The translations under genes were made by a program, and so were the position numbers. The notes under the pieces were generated by a model, which saw nothing but the letters and a program-made list of their open reading frames with translations, was not told the DNA's origin and ran no database searches. A stretch of 64,000 bases of DNA from Marasmius tenuissimus (Eukaryota; Basidiomycota; Agaricomycetes; Agaricales; Marasmiaceae). Positions 35,139 to 46,622 of the stretch are shown piece after piece. The stretch covers positions 124,001 through 188,000 of the forward strand of contig JAQOTA010000031.1 in assembly GCA_029532415.1 (NCBI GenBank), in the 5' to 3' direction. The first letter of the stretch is position 1; each line of letters opens with the position of its first letter.

Positions 35139-35350
35139 GGCCTGTCACCGGCCCGCTCACTGACGAGCAAGCTGAGTAGTGAGGGGCCTGCAAAACGGAA
35201 TCAAATTTTCAGCCAGACATTTTCGGGCTGCTCGGGGCTAAAAAAGGCCAGAGGTCCTTTAGCCTTATTTAGTTAGATCGGTTCTTTCTGGAATTCCGCA
35301 CCTATATCGAGTAATCACATATGTCGCGTCGACGCGACTTGCTTCTTGAC
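35139..35350 (+). repeat. Left 212-bp terminal inverted repeat
   Basis: It begins GGCCTGTCACCGGCCCGCTC and includes the palindromic TCGCGTCGACGCGA near its inner end. Confidence 0.93.
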
Positions 35351-37670
35351 CGTCAACACGTTCACTCGGATTCCACATCTATCCTCAAGGGAGACTGGGC
35401 TCGGCTGCCAAATCTTGACCGAATATATTGAGGATGTTATACTCATGAAAAAGCAAGCACTAAATCAAATTATCGAGCGTTACAACCTGGAAATGCATCC
35501 CTCATATCCACTGGATTACATTTCCTCATTGTCCGACAAAAACCTCGAAACTGCACTCAGAGCCGTTGCTATCGCGTTCTACACGACGAATGGCAAGGAG
35601 ATACCACGCAAACATCAAGTGAAATTCGTAGTCGACTCTACTGCCTTTTGCATAATTCTTCAGAGGTCGGACTCTGAAGACTGTTGTTTGTTTGGCTCAG
35701 AAATCTATTGGGACTCTATTGAAGCACTGAGCGCCCAACATTGCCAGGAGCATCCAATAGAATTTCAATAGAATTCCAAGCCAAACAAACAAAAGTTTCG
35801 GAAGCTCGACCTCTGAAGAATTATGCAAAAGGCAGTATCAACAACGACTCGGCGTTGATCGCGGGTACAGGGTCGGGGAAAACTTTGGCGGTCGCACTGC
35901 TCGTTCATTTGGGCAGCAAACAGAGGTTCACGATCACTCTATCTCCTTTGAAGTGTCTACAGATTACCCATGTACGTACGCTTACTCCGAGGCCTCTTTA
36001 TTTATTCATTGAAAGGTGCCGATATTGCAGGCGCATGATTTCCTGGAGAAATACAGGATCCCGACCCTTGTAGTCAATGAAGAAACACCGAAGGGAGTAC
36101 AGTTCTGGAAGGTTCGTTAGCCAGCTCTTTTTTTTAATGTATTTCGAGCTGATTCTTGCACTAGGAAAACGTTTGGGACGGTCATTCAAAGAAAGTTGGG
36201 CTATACCGTCATTTTATTGTCACGACAGAGCAACTCTTCAAATTGAAGCAAGGCCATTTCTCAAGACTCGGTCTCCTCATTCGTACTCATCAATTTCGAC
36301 GGGTCATTGCGCGCTTCTGCATTGGTGAAGCCCACTTCATATTCTTTGCCGGCCTTCCACGTTATAGTGTACCTGCTTTTCGACCATCATGGGGCCGCCT
36401 CAACGAGATCAAGATCCTTTTCCCGGAAGTACCATTCAACATCATGACTGCCACCTCCCCTCCTCACGTTCTACGGGCTATCGAAAATGCGGTGCTCAAG
36501 AACAACTATCAGACAGTAAATTACTCGTGTAACCGGCCAAATCTGATTGATGCGACTCACTGCGCTGTTGGCTCGCTGGACAACATAAGAAACTTCGAGT
36601 TTATTCTTACGCGCCCCTTCTCTCTTGCAAAGCAAAAACGGGTTCTAGTGTTCTTCGACCGGATCAGTCTTCTATGCAAAGTACTCCGTCATCTACGCAG
36701 CCTCCTCCCAGACGATCTTCCTATAGACAAGAAGCGGGTCGTTAGGTTCTACGATAGCTGTATGTCAGGCAAGTTTCTCGCAGAGGCTCATGCGGATTTC
36801 ACGACACCAGATGGACCGTGCCGGGTGCTGTTGTCCACAACAAGCGAATCAACGGTAAGAGGGCGCCAGTTTTAATCGATTTCACTGCTGACAGCGCAAC
36901 TCCATCTAGGGAATTGACTTCCCAGACGTCGACATTGTTGTTAACGCCAACATTCCACCTACAGCTGCCGATGCTGGACAGAGGCGAGGACGTGCGCTAC
37001 GTCAGCAGTCCCGGTGTGGTCTTTTTCTAATCTTGTATGAGGAGTGGGGCTCGGACATTGCGATGGACGAGTTTGAAACCACTTCATCTACCTTTGGGAA
37101 CGACCCGGATAGACCTCGTGCAGCGCTAAACGACAAGTCCGATGTGAAGGATCGTGCCGCATACTCGATGGTCCAGCTGCTGAACGACAAGACCCTCTGC
37201 ATCCGAAAGTTTTTTAGGGACTACCTGAAGGACAATTCACCCAACAGTATGGTCCAGAATGTCTTTTGTAAGTGTTACTGACTTGCTTAATAGCACTCAG
37301 CTATACCGGGCCCTTCCGTTGTGATCACCACGACGATGGCTTCAAACTCAATGATTTTCTACCGAGCCCAGTCTTTGTACCGGTTCTTGATCAGGCAACC
37401 GAAGACTCCGAGGATGATGGGGAGTCTGAGGAAAAGTCACGAAACCGCTATCGCCTCCCGGTACTGACGCGATACAAACTACAGGTCAAGTTATGGCACT
37501 GGCGTCAAGCAGAACATGCAAAGGATTTGTTGCGGGCGGTTCGACCACCAGAGATGATCATTTCTGATCACCAGCTCGTAGATCTCGCAAAAGCACTCCC
37601 TTCGCGTGTAGGATCACCTGAACTCATTCAGATGTTTCTGGGGATGGGTAACGAGTGGGCAGCCTGGTGA
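35346..37670 (+). CDS. RecQ-like DNA helicase, motif II altered
   Basis: Helicase motifs in order are: Walker A AGTGSGKT (about 35865), ITLSPLKCLQ (35937), FIVTTEQL (36212), motif II GEAHFIF (36325), IMTATSPP (36441), KRVLVFFD (36633), STTSEST then after a 55-bp intron GIDFPDVDIVVNANIPP, and motif VI QRRGRALRQQ (about 36980). A C-terminal WR-containing region ends at the stop before 37670. Introns with normal borders lie at about 35972-36030, 36112-36166, 36854-36908 and 37267-37295. The 5' exons (from 35346) are poorly resolved between 35620 and 35780. RecQ enzymes unwind DNA using ATP; the acidic residue of DEAH is Gly here (GGT for GAT), which should impair ATP hydrolysis. Confidence 0.75.
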
Positions 37671-38846
37671 ATGGGGAAAGAAGATTTTTGATGTTATCAA
37701 GTGTTTCGATAACGAGCTCAATGCCTTAGATACCCGACCAACTAAAAAAAAGCGCGTAACGTAGTAGAGTTATCAGTACAATTTGTATTCTAGTCGCTAC
37801 CCACTTGTGTATTGTAATTCATTGTGGGCAATTCATCCTCTACATCTTCGAAAACACCACCTTCGTCTGCTCCTCGGAATAGAGACATATTCTTATTGTA
37901 AGTAGGGACTGTTGTCTTCCGCACCTTATCCCATCCCTCAGAAAGTAGGTCAGGCGTTACTTTGACTTCAACGTCTACCTTTCGATCCGGGATGAATTCT
38001 AGAAGGGAGATGGTTTGCTGGTTGGTTGTAACGCATGTTGAGAGATGGCAGTGGTTCAAGGTCTCTACCATCTGCCGTGAAGCACCAGACACTTGTGAGA
38101 ACACGCCAAAAGCGAGCTGGAACTTCTGACAGTCTCTAGAGACCATGTGGAGTACTTGCGCCGTCGCGACGTCGATTCCCTTTTATAACCGTTTATAAAT
38201 CACATCAATTCAGATTCTATCAAACAAGAAACAAGCGGAGAACGTACCAAAGAATTTAGTTTGTACCGTTCAGGCTTTCCCCAGCAGTCTGTTGCTGCCT
38301 GGATAACTTGGTTCCATGCCGGCGAAGCGTCTTGCACGACTTTCATTTCCGTACGGAAGTTGTACTCCTGGAGTATCTCTGGCGTCACTTGATGCGCATA
38401 GAAGTAAAATTTTGACTTGACAGCCTGTAGTTCCAAGTTGATTCGAGAGGAGACAGTATCGAGTGCAATTGGTTCCATCCACCCTTCCATGCGATCACGA
38501 ATCGGCCCCGTATTCCAGAGTGCATCGAGTATCCGGTCGATACGGCGAGAGTCCTGTCTATATAACCCGGCAACATGGTACTCAAATGCCGACATGGTGA
38601 GAACGTGCTCGACGAGCTCCCAGATAGACATGCTGTACTCTTGATCTAGTACCTGAAGTATACTTTTGGTCTTTTCTTGTGAAGTACGTCCAGCTTTCTG
38701 TGATTTCTTGACATTCCCGTGCTGCAAACCTTGGTCCAACACAGACGAAAGGAGAGTCAAGTGACATCGTGTCGAGACCCAGAGAATCGACAAGTGGGCT
38801 CCGCAGATCTTCTGCCGTGCTGAATGACATGAAACATCAGGAAAAC

Positions 38847-38879
38847 GGTCTCCAGTAAATTACCGGTAATCATCAATAC
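38847..38879 (+). repeat. Left TIR core of nested element
   Basis: It begins GGTCTCCAGTAAATTACC and is inverted at 40523-40555 with about four mismatches. Confidence 0.75.
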
Positions 38880-39469
38880 ATTGAGGATAGTATTGAAAAT
38901 TACGGATTCTGTCGATAACCGAGGAATACCGTCAATAATTACTAGTAATCACAAATTAATAGCATCTCTTATTGAAGTCGAGTCTCGCCGTCTCGCAAGT
39001 CTAGACATAGTCATCAATGGAGCAGTGAGCTGTCTAGAATAGATTTACGCAGTAGGGTATATACAGGCAAAGGACAAATGTCATTGATTGAGCTCTATGT
39101 TAAGTCGAAGTATGAATGCTCATCTTTGAATATTACGCTGAGCAAAAATGATGGCGAGAGCTCCTGTCCATTCCAAGGGTACCGCTCTGCCCCATCTGGG
39201 ACACAAGCATACACTGTGTAATAATCTGTCTAAAGGGATAATTGTGGAAGCAATTGTTCCGTACGGTGCAGTTTGTCGTCTACGGTCTGACACGGTAGAG
39301 GCCGGAATGAGCTTCTGGGTGACGTGCAAACTTGGTGCACCACTGAACGAACACGAGATGCTTCCATGAGAAAGGTAGCTAGCCGATGTCAGCAAGATCC
39401 GTAGATACGTATAAGAAGGTAAGCCATACTTACGGGATCGTTTTGACTTCCCATTTTCTTGCCACGTCA

Positions 39470-40105
39470 ATGTCCAGACGAGCAGGAGTCGACTCTCAAG
39501 TTGATAATGGGGCTGGTGGCGAAGCGATCACACCTGCAGCTTCTCCAAAGAAGCTGAAGCTCCCGCAGAGATTGGTGTTCAGACAAGATTTGCTTGGAAA
39601 GGAAAAAGCAAACTCAGAACGTGTGGTACGTGTGCGTAATCTTCTCCATTTCCAACTTTGTAAACAGTAACATTGATGGTTGTAGATCCATGCCACACTC
39701 AAATTTCAATGATCTCGGGAAGGTTAACAAAAGAAAGTTTCTGCCCCCACTGGCCAGGTCTCAAAATTCAATGGGCAGTCTTTTTCAAGATTCGTAACAC
39801 TCTCAGACCCTCCAACAAGACCAAATCACAACTATTCACAGGCTATATCTACAAGCTGTGTACGTCCTGGTTTCCTTTGGCTTTCCTCTAGAGATCTGAC
39901 CTTATGTAGGGGTTCTACTGCTACCGTGAGCCGTGGTCTCAACATGGATGAGATCCTCTGTCGTATCGACTTTGAGGCATTTGCACAGCCTGAACTCGAA
40001 CCTGAGTCGGGAACGCTTCCTCCCCTGCCCGCCAACAAGACCCCTCCACCCCAAGGATTATTCCCGGATACAACCAAGTCAGAGCCGACTAGTGTCAGCA
40101 ACTAA
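39470..40105 (+). CDS. Hypothetical small gene inside the nested element
   Basis: ATG 39470 opens MSRRAGVDSQVDNGAGGE and runs to a donor at about 39624 (GTACGT), with an acceptor TTGTAG at about 39684. A second intron (about 39857-39908, GTACGT to TATGTAG) leads to GSTATVSRGLNMDEILCRID and a Pro-rich end with TAA at 40103-40105. The middle part needs a frame change or a further intron near 39710. No family is recognised; it is not a transposase. It may be a captured host gene fragment. Confidence 0.3.
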
Positions 40106-40522
40106 CCGCGGCTCTTATCTAACGTACAACAATACATACATCTCCAACATATTACTATCCGTCTTCTTTATTGTTCATCGCCGCTACAAATTCTCCTCCC
40201 GACTTCAATACTGGCGGAAAACTTGAACCTATGTAGTCTATTTGTTAGCCTATGACTGCACCATCATGTACATTGCGGCTTGTTCATAACAATACATACA
40301 CGGTTTCTGGCCCAACTCCGAGTTACTATCAACATTGATCTGCGATTCGGCAGACTCACCAATTTCGTAATTACGAACGTTCTATCTGTTCGTACTGTAC
40401 CCGTAAATGTTCGTAATTCGTGTAAATGCAGGGAGGGGACCGCAGAATTAGCGCCAATTACGGGTATTTCTGGTAACACCAATATTCTTGGTATCCCCGA
40501 TAATTTGCGCGCAGTACCGACG

Positions 40523-40555
40523 GGTATTGATAGTTACCAGTAATTTACTGGGGAC
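40523..40555 (-). repeat. Right TIR core of nested element
   Basis: Read on the minus strand it begins GGTCCCCAGTAAATTACT. Confidence 0.75.
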
Positions 40556-41071
40556 CAATTTCCTGATGAAAGCGGCTCACTTGCGGTGAATGGCGCCGTG
40601 ATTGGTGTCTGTGGAAGGCTGAAGTGGGAACTCAAGCTAGCTGGAGTAGAGGGAATATCGGGAAGAAGTTTCGGAGTACTCATAGCGGGTGTAGTATGTG
40701 TTGACTGGAGTATGGAGGTCGGTGCAGAAGGGCCAGCAGCAAATTCATAGGAGAGAGTCGAGACAGTGGGTTGTGTATTCGATGATGATCTAAAAAGCGG
40801 AGGAGGGTTGTACAGGTTTGTATTTCTTGGTTTCTTGTCTTTGACAACTCTTGCTACCGGAGGCGGCGGAAGATTCTGAGTAGAGCCTAAGTTTCCATCT
40901 GTCAGATTCCGGCCGCTAAACGGATTTCGTTGGCGCTTCTGTTTGGCTTTTGCGGGTTTTCTAGAAGTTCAACTGTAAGTATTGTATCATTCGAGCTCTG
41001 GGTTTGACTATATTCACGGTGATGATGACAATGGTACAGCTGGAGATTGCATTGAGGCGAACGTGTTGGCA

Positions 41072-41283
41072 GTCAAGAAGCAAGTCGCGTCGACGCGACA
41101 TATGTGATTACTCAATATAGGTGCGGAATTCCAGAAAGAACCGATCTAACTAAATAAGGCTAAAGGACCTCTGGCCTTTTTCAGCCCCGAGCAGCCCGAA
41201 AATGTCTGGCTGAAAATTTGATTCCGTTTTGCAGGCCCCTCACTACTCAGCTTGCTCGTCAGTGAGCGGGCCGGTGACAGGCC
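41072..41283 (-). repeat. Right 212-bp terminal inverted repeat
   Basis: It is the reverse complement of 35139-35350 with about two mismatches. Confidence 0.93.
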
Positions 41284-41285
41284 TA

Positions 41286-41669
41286 GGGAAAGTGTCACAC
41301 AAAGTAGCCATCCGAACAAATCCCCCATGACTATGTGACTGTTCGAATTGATTGAAATATGCCAGTATCCTTCAGGTCTCTTTGGATCCTGCAAAATGGT
41401 TATTTAGGATTATATTTGCTTTCTGGACCCTGTATGGTGCAAACGGCTTAGTCACCGCTACTTTGGACACGCGCCAAATTGGTCGAACATCGACAGTACC
41501 GGAAGGGGGGGGGAGGAAGGGGGTGCACTGCCCGATGATGCACGAGTTTGATAGCCGCAGATTAGCATACGTACACCGTAGCACCCACACTCAGTGAAGC
41601 ACAGAAAAAACTGAGTCTCAAACTATATTCTACACCCCTGCCAACGCGTCAAGAGCCAAACGCGACTTC
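41286..41669. other. Intergenic, possible left end of the DDE element
   Basis: No gene. The left terminus of the transposon whose gene starts at 41670 should lie here, but no inverted repeat pairing with the right side was found. Confidence 0.3.
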
Positions 41670-44317
41670 ATGGGCCGTAAGAAAAATGCGGTTCTGGCGA
41701 GAGCAGCGCGTGCTCGTGCCTCGAGACACGAGAAAAAGCAACCGATCTTGGAGACTCAGCCCGATGAATGCGATTGGGACGGTTCGATCAATCATGTGTA
41801 TGAGTCTGACGACTCTGGGAGTGACTTGGGTTGGTCCATGGATGACGACAGTGAGTCCGATGACTTGAATGCCTCAGAGTCAGATGGACTTCAGCTGGTA
41901 GAGCTGGAGGGTGATGAGTTGGACAATATTTTGGAGGATGAGGCGCAGCACTTGCAATCTGTTGATGAACAGATGTCTGCTTTCGATGTGTTGATGTGCT
42001 CCCCGGGAACAGAAAATGAATGGAAAACTATCAAGGGCTCGAAATCTCGCAGCTTTGCTGTTTATAATGGACGTTCGAAGAGGAGTCGACAACGATGGGA
42101 GAAGGAAGCAAGGGAGAATGAAGAAACTCGTGAAAGGCAAGTCCAAAGAGATGTATTCGTTATATCATACTCATACCTCATTCATACAGTGCCGAAGCCG
42201 TCAAAATGTGAAGGATGTTTGTGGTTTCCCAGCCGCGACAGGAGAAAGCGAGGCGACCAAAAATAGGAACATCATTGCAACCTATCGACCTCACTGGCTC
42301 AGACAATGAAATCACACCTGTTCAGCCAACCATTGCTACCGCTTCGAGTTCCCCCACTTCTTGCATTAAACGGAACACCTTCCGTCCCGATGTTATCTTT
42401 TGTGGTTACTTCTCAGACAATGAGGATGAATATGAATCTGAGTCAACTTTGGAGCCCAGCGATAGTGATGAAGAAGAATGGGAAGACCCACTGGCAAATA
42501 TGCACGTTGTCGTGGCACCACCTTTGAAGAGAAAAAGGCACGCAATACCGGTTCGTGTTCAACGCAAACAAGTTCAGGAGGCTCGTGCGACCGAGCTCTC
42601 GAATGCCCTTGTCTCCATCGAGAAAACCATCGTGTCACGCCGATTTCAATTTGAGGCTGGTGACCATGGACTCCAGGCCAAGCGAGCACGGGCAATCGAG
42701 TCGTTTCTGCAGATGGTGGTGAAGAAAAAGAAGGGAAGGAAGGAGGCGTCACAGATCTCAGCCGAAAGCCATGGTTTTAGCAAGGCCTGGGGTGCACGCA
42801 AGGTTCGGGAGTGGGCTCGGGCCTGGGTGTCAAAGAGGAGCCTTCCGCAATCCATTCGTGGCTCGCATGCCAAAACACTGTCGATACTGAAGGACCCAAA
42901 TATCCAGGCCGAGCTTCAGTCCTTTGTACGATCTGAAAAATGGTCAATGGATCCGAAAAAGCTGCAAAATTACAGTCAAAATATGCTCATACCAAAGGCC
43001 ATGTGTTCCGAATACCTCCGCGATGTCATCACCAACGAGATCCCAACAGCTCTCAAGCATTACTGCGAAGTAGAGCTCTTCCCTCGAATTCATTTGACAG
43101 TTGCACGCGGCTGGTCGCTGGAAACTTGTCGCACAATCCTGCATGACCTTGGATTCCGGTATACTGAATTCAAGAAGGGGATTTATTACGATGGGCATGA
43201 GCGAGATGATGTGGTTGACCATCGTCAGAGAAAGTTCATACCTTTCATTGACTCAGTCAAGCCTCGTTTGGTGGAATACAAGGTGGGAGAAGTGAAGGTC
43301 CGGAAGGAAAAGGTGCTTGCTGCGGGTGAGAGGCCGTTGGTACTCATGGCACATGACGAGATGACAGCACAATGCCACGATGGAAAACGGAAGGGTTGGA
43401 TCATGGAGGGTGAGAATCCGCTCCGAAAGAAGGGTGTTGGCCGGGGAATTCATCAAAGCGACGTGATTTGTTCGACGGTCGGATGGCTGAAAGATGCGAG
43501 TCAGACTTTGGAATACGGGAAGAATTACGATGGGTACTGGAATGGCGAGCTTTTTGTTAAGCAGTTGAAGGAGAAAATCATACCCGCATTCGAAGCAGCC
43601 CATCCTCCCAATTATCAGGCTCTCATCATGGTTGACAACTCCCAGGGACACTCGGCATATGGCGAAGATGCTCTCGTGGTCTCTCGAATGAACTTTCGGC
43701 CCGGTGGGAAGCAAGCGAGGATGCGGGATGGATGGTATTGGCAGAACGGAAAGAAGGGCGGAAGAAAAGTTGTTCAGAAAATGGTATTTCCTCGCGACCA
43801 CCCGGATTTTCCGAATCAGCCAAAAGGGATGAAGTCAGTTCTCATGGAGCGGGGGGTATGGAGGACAGGACTCAGGATGAGATGTGACCCGAAGTGCTCC
43901 CCAGGGTCAGAGGGCTGCTGTGCATATCGTGTCATCGAGCACCAACCCGATTTTGTGGAACAAAAGTCACTTGTCCAAGAAACCATCGAAGCAGCTGGTC
44001 ATCTCTGCATCTTTCTTCCGAAATTCCACTGCGAACTCAATTTTATTGAGTATTTCTGGGGGGCAGTCAAGCGGTACCTTCGGGAGAACTGCGATTACAC
44101 TTTCGACACCTTGAAGGAGAACATGCCCAAAGCTCTCGCCTCGATTGACGTGGAGCTCATTCGCAAATGGGAACACAGGACATACCGGTGGATTGACGCT
44201 TACCGTGAGGGTCTTGGCGCCAGGGATGCACAGCTGAAGGTCAAACAGTTCAGTTCTCGGAGGTATGCCTCTCATCGGCGAGTTGGGGAGGTTCCCGCTA
44301 CTGACGTAAGGAAGTAG
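41670..44317 (+). CDS. IS630/mariner-like DDE transposase, about 856 aa
   Basis: The start ATG 41670 opens MGRKKNAVLARAARARASRH. An intron at 42137-42213 with GC donor (GCAAGT) and AAG acceptor joins NEETRE(R) in frame to MFVVSQPRQEKARRP. An acidic N-terminal half (PIDLTGSDNE) and a helix-turn-helix-like region (KAWGARKVREWARAW) lead to the signature KGIYYDGHERDDVVDHRQRK. The catalytic triad candidates are Asp in LMAHDEMTAQ, Asp in IMVDNSQGHS and Glu in CELNFIEYFWGAVKRYLREN. Such enzymes move DNA by cut and paste, usually at TA. The 700 codons from 42215 are open, so this copy is the best-preserved transposase here. The element ends were not fixed. Confidence 0.8.
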
Positions 44318-44354
44318 AAGGGTATTTACCATGGTGAAAAAAAAAAGCTCGCTT

Positions 44355-44640
44355 CGTGAGAATTCTGCCTTTTGGCGCCCAAAACATGACCAACAGACGC
44401 CGTTCATCCTCGAAAGCGCCGTCCAAGCGCCATAACACTCAAATCTAGCGCCATCCATACAAATTTAAGCGCTACTCCGTACTGAATTTCTCTCGATGCA
44501 AGGGGGGAAGAATGACAGCTCGCCCATTCAGTCGGTGAGGCTTGGCGCGACAAAAATTGGCGCCATGTCAGCCCGTTAAGCGCCATGTCAATCTTTTAAG
44601 CGCCGCTCATGCCGTTTATAAGCGCTGTCCCTCGCTGTCC
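44355..44640. repeat. Cluster of AAGCGCC / GGCGCT motifs
   Basis: At least eight AGCGCC or AGCGCT motifs occur within 290 bp downstream of the DDE gene. More follow at 45145-45182 (gggcgcttaggggcgcct, aagcgcca). They may be subterminal transposase-binding repeats. Confidence 0.5.
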
Positions 44641-46614
44641 TCGACGACTCTGCCACAGCGCAGCTTTTTGTTGGGTCAAGCACTCAGAAGCTGCTACTCG
44701 GACCAAGATTCAGCATGATGGTAACCATCATGCACCCCTCAAGCACAGCGTCTTCGAGAGCCATTAGAGACTCCAATTTTAACTTGGGGTAATTATGAGG
44801 AGCCAGCCAAAGGCCGGGCGACGAGTAATGCTCTCTGTTAGCATTTGTACTCAACATCTGACCAGCATGTTCATGAGTGTATCTGACTCATTACAGTACC
44901 AAAAAACAGGCACAATATCAATGGAGTTGCTTCCAAAGCCCTCAGGAGTCAGGCCTGGGCCCTGTACTATAAGCTGTATGGTAAATCCATGATCTGTATC
45001 CCAATTTGAGTCTTCCACAGGGTTGTAAACTGTTATTTGAGGCCTTATTACAGTACAGTCATTGACATTTCAGTAGCGGGCCGTGCCGCGTAAGGCGGCG
45101 ACCAAGGTTATGACTGGACGGTCCGTCGATGCTCAGAGGGTGGGCGCTTAGGGGCGCCTAATTAAGCGCCATACCCCCGCGCCAAATCCCCCGACTACCA
45201 GATATATATCTCGACCAATTTTGACATTGATGACTATCCGTCTTAGGGTTTTGAAGAGCACATGTTTAGCTATATTTCTGTTAGATAGCTAGTCATTATA
45301 GTCTGAATTGCAGGTGCTATTTTTTTTGTACAAAAGTAGCGGTGTTTAGGCCGTTTGCACCATAGATCCTTTAACAAATGTGTGCTTCTATCTCAATGAG
45401 GTTTTGCCTCGGGAACGGAAGTAGCGCCGGGAACCTGTTGGGGAAGGTGACAAGATCCCACGGGCCGAAACATCTTCGTTGATCATGGACCCAGTACACA
45501 AAGCGACGACGCTGTTGCATCATATCCACCCCAACACCACAACCAGTTTTCTCTCGTTTTTTGATCGATGACGAGCTATGACAAGTTACGACTGAGGCCA
45601 CCAATACCATAAAACCACAACCAGTTACCAAGCTACGAGGTATGACGAGGAGAGGGGAGGAGAGGGATGCCGTACTCGAGCTGTTGAATACCCCTGGACC
45701 CATACTGTCCACTGTGCACGTGATTGAATCTTGGATGTTGAGATCTCGGAGATTCGGCGCTGACGACCGTCGCCATGTATGGTTCAACGACTTCCATAGG
45801 TCGACGGTTGCGTCTGCTCACGAAGTCTGTTATCGTCCCTCTAAACAGAACGTTCGGTGGTAGTCGCTACTTGTTACTTCCATTGTCGGTTATCGAATAG
45901 AAGAACCACCAGATAAACTCTGAAGGTACAGTCATCTACTGGTCAATGATACAAACAAGTTTTTTGCACCTTGCCCTCATGATACCACTCTCATATATTT
46001 ACTTGAGACCAGGATATGTATCTTTTATTGTATCACATTGTTTCTGTGATGATATAGATGCAGGAAAATATTCAGAAAAATGATTACTGGACTTCTTGGG
46101 ACTATTTTGGGGCTGGAGAAGGTATTCCGGGCTCCTGGACCCTGTGCTTTGAGTTATATACTAGATCAGGCCTATAAAACATAACCTTGGCCCTTTTTTG
46201 TGTGTCAAGGGTGTGGAAGACTCATCCCATCGAGTATGTCTCCTTCCCCGCTACATTTTGGCACATTGATGGGAAATTCCCACCCACCAAACTTTGTATC
46301 AAATTCACTGATTTCACTGTTTGCGATGGCCCGGTCGTTCCTCCACCAAAAGCAGCACTATGATGGCTGATATTATTCATTAGGGGGTATATAAAGACTG
46401 TGGATTGCTCAGAATAGGGTGGAATATCGGGGTGTCTCATTTATACGATGTTGTATCATTGACCGGTAGATGACTGTACGTATGTTATATTCGATCCTCA
46501 GGAATGCATTATCCAATCTAAATTTGTTTAGTATCCGCGGGGTATGGGGAATAAAGGAGTATACAGCGGCAGTATGGAGAATGAATGTACAGAGTCTGAC
46601 TGGTACCGTCGTCT
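44641..46614. other. No gene recognised
   Basis: A diverged copy of the dispersed repeat lies at 45711-45768 (actgtgcacgtga, then gagatctcggagattcggcg). Otherwise only short, unsupported open frames. Confidence 0.4.
45711..45768 (+). repeat. Diverged copy of dispersed repeat
   Basis: ACTGTGCACGTGATTG is followed by TTGAGATCTCGGAGATTCGG; compare 47304-47388 and 61143-61206. Confidence 0.5.
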
Positions 46615-46622
46615 CTGTATTC

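Larger units (their letters stand above)
38838..40564. mobile_element. Nested 1.7-kb hAT-like element
   Basis: The inverted ends are CAGGAAAACGGTCTCCAGTA at 38838 and CAGGAAATTGGTCCCCAGTA read inward from 40564, with good match for about 40 bp (to GGTAA..ATCAATAC). ATGAAA lies on both sides (38829-38834 and 40565-40570 region), consistent with a decayed target duplication. It sits inside the coding region of the minus-strand gene of the larger element. AT-rich TIR-proximal repeats (CGTAATTACG, GGTAATC) occur at both ends. Confidence 0.7.
37790..40960 (-). pseudogene. DUF6589-like basidiomycete gene, split by nested element
   Basis: The minus-strand coding after a likely acceptor at 40961 gives a basic then Pro/Ser/Thr-rich N-terminal part (KPAKAKQKRQRNPFSG, LPPPPVARVVKDKKPRN). 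It is cut at 40565 by the nested element and resumes at 38837 (FMSFSTAEDL). It continues with a region like the N-terminal part of DUF6589-type proteins (LQVLDQEYSMSIWELVEHVL, IDRILDALWNTGPI) and then SQVSGASRQMVETLNHCHLS, ending at 37790 with a Val/Asp-rich tail. Some frame changes need short introns. The resemblance is from memory of the general pattern, so the family name is tentative. It converges on the helicase gene. Confidence 0.45.
35139..41283. mobile_element. 6.1-kb long-TIR element carrying a RecQ-like helicase
   Basis: Inverted repeats of 212 bp (35139-35350 and 41072-41283) differ at about two positions by eye. Both ends are flanked by TA (35137-35138 and 41284-41285), which suggests a TA target duplication. 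The element holds a RecQ-like helicase gene on the plus strand and, convergent to it on the minus strand, a gene resembling the basidiomycete DUF6589-type proteins. The latter is interrupted by a nested 1.7-kb insertion (38838-40564). I know no DDE transposase in it, so how it moves is open. Confidence 0.8.

Noticed and set aside
43253..43801. Antisense 182-codon ORF within the DDE transposase
   Set aside because: Shadow of the transposase frame with no recognisable sequence.
41460..45190. GCGCCAAAT at both sides of the DDE gene as terminal repeats
   Set aside because: The two copies are in the same, not inverted, orientation and share only about 10 bp.
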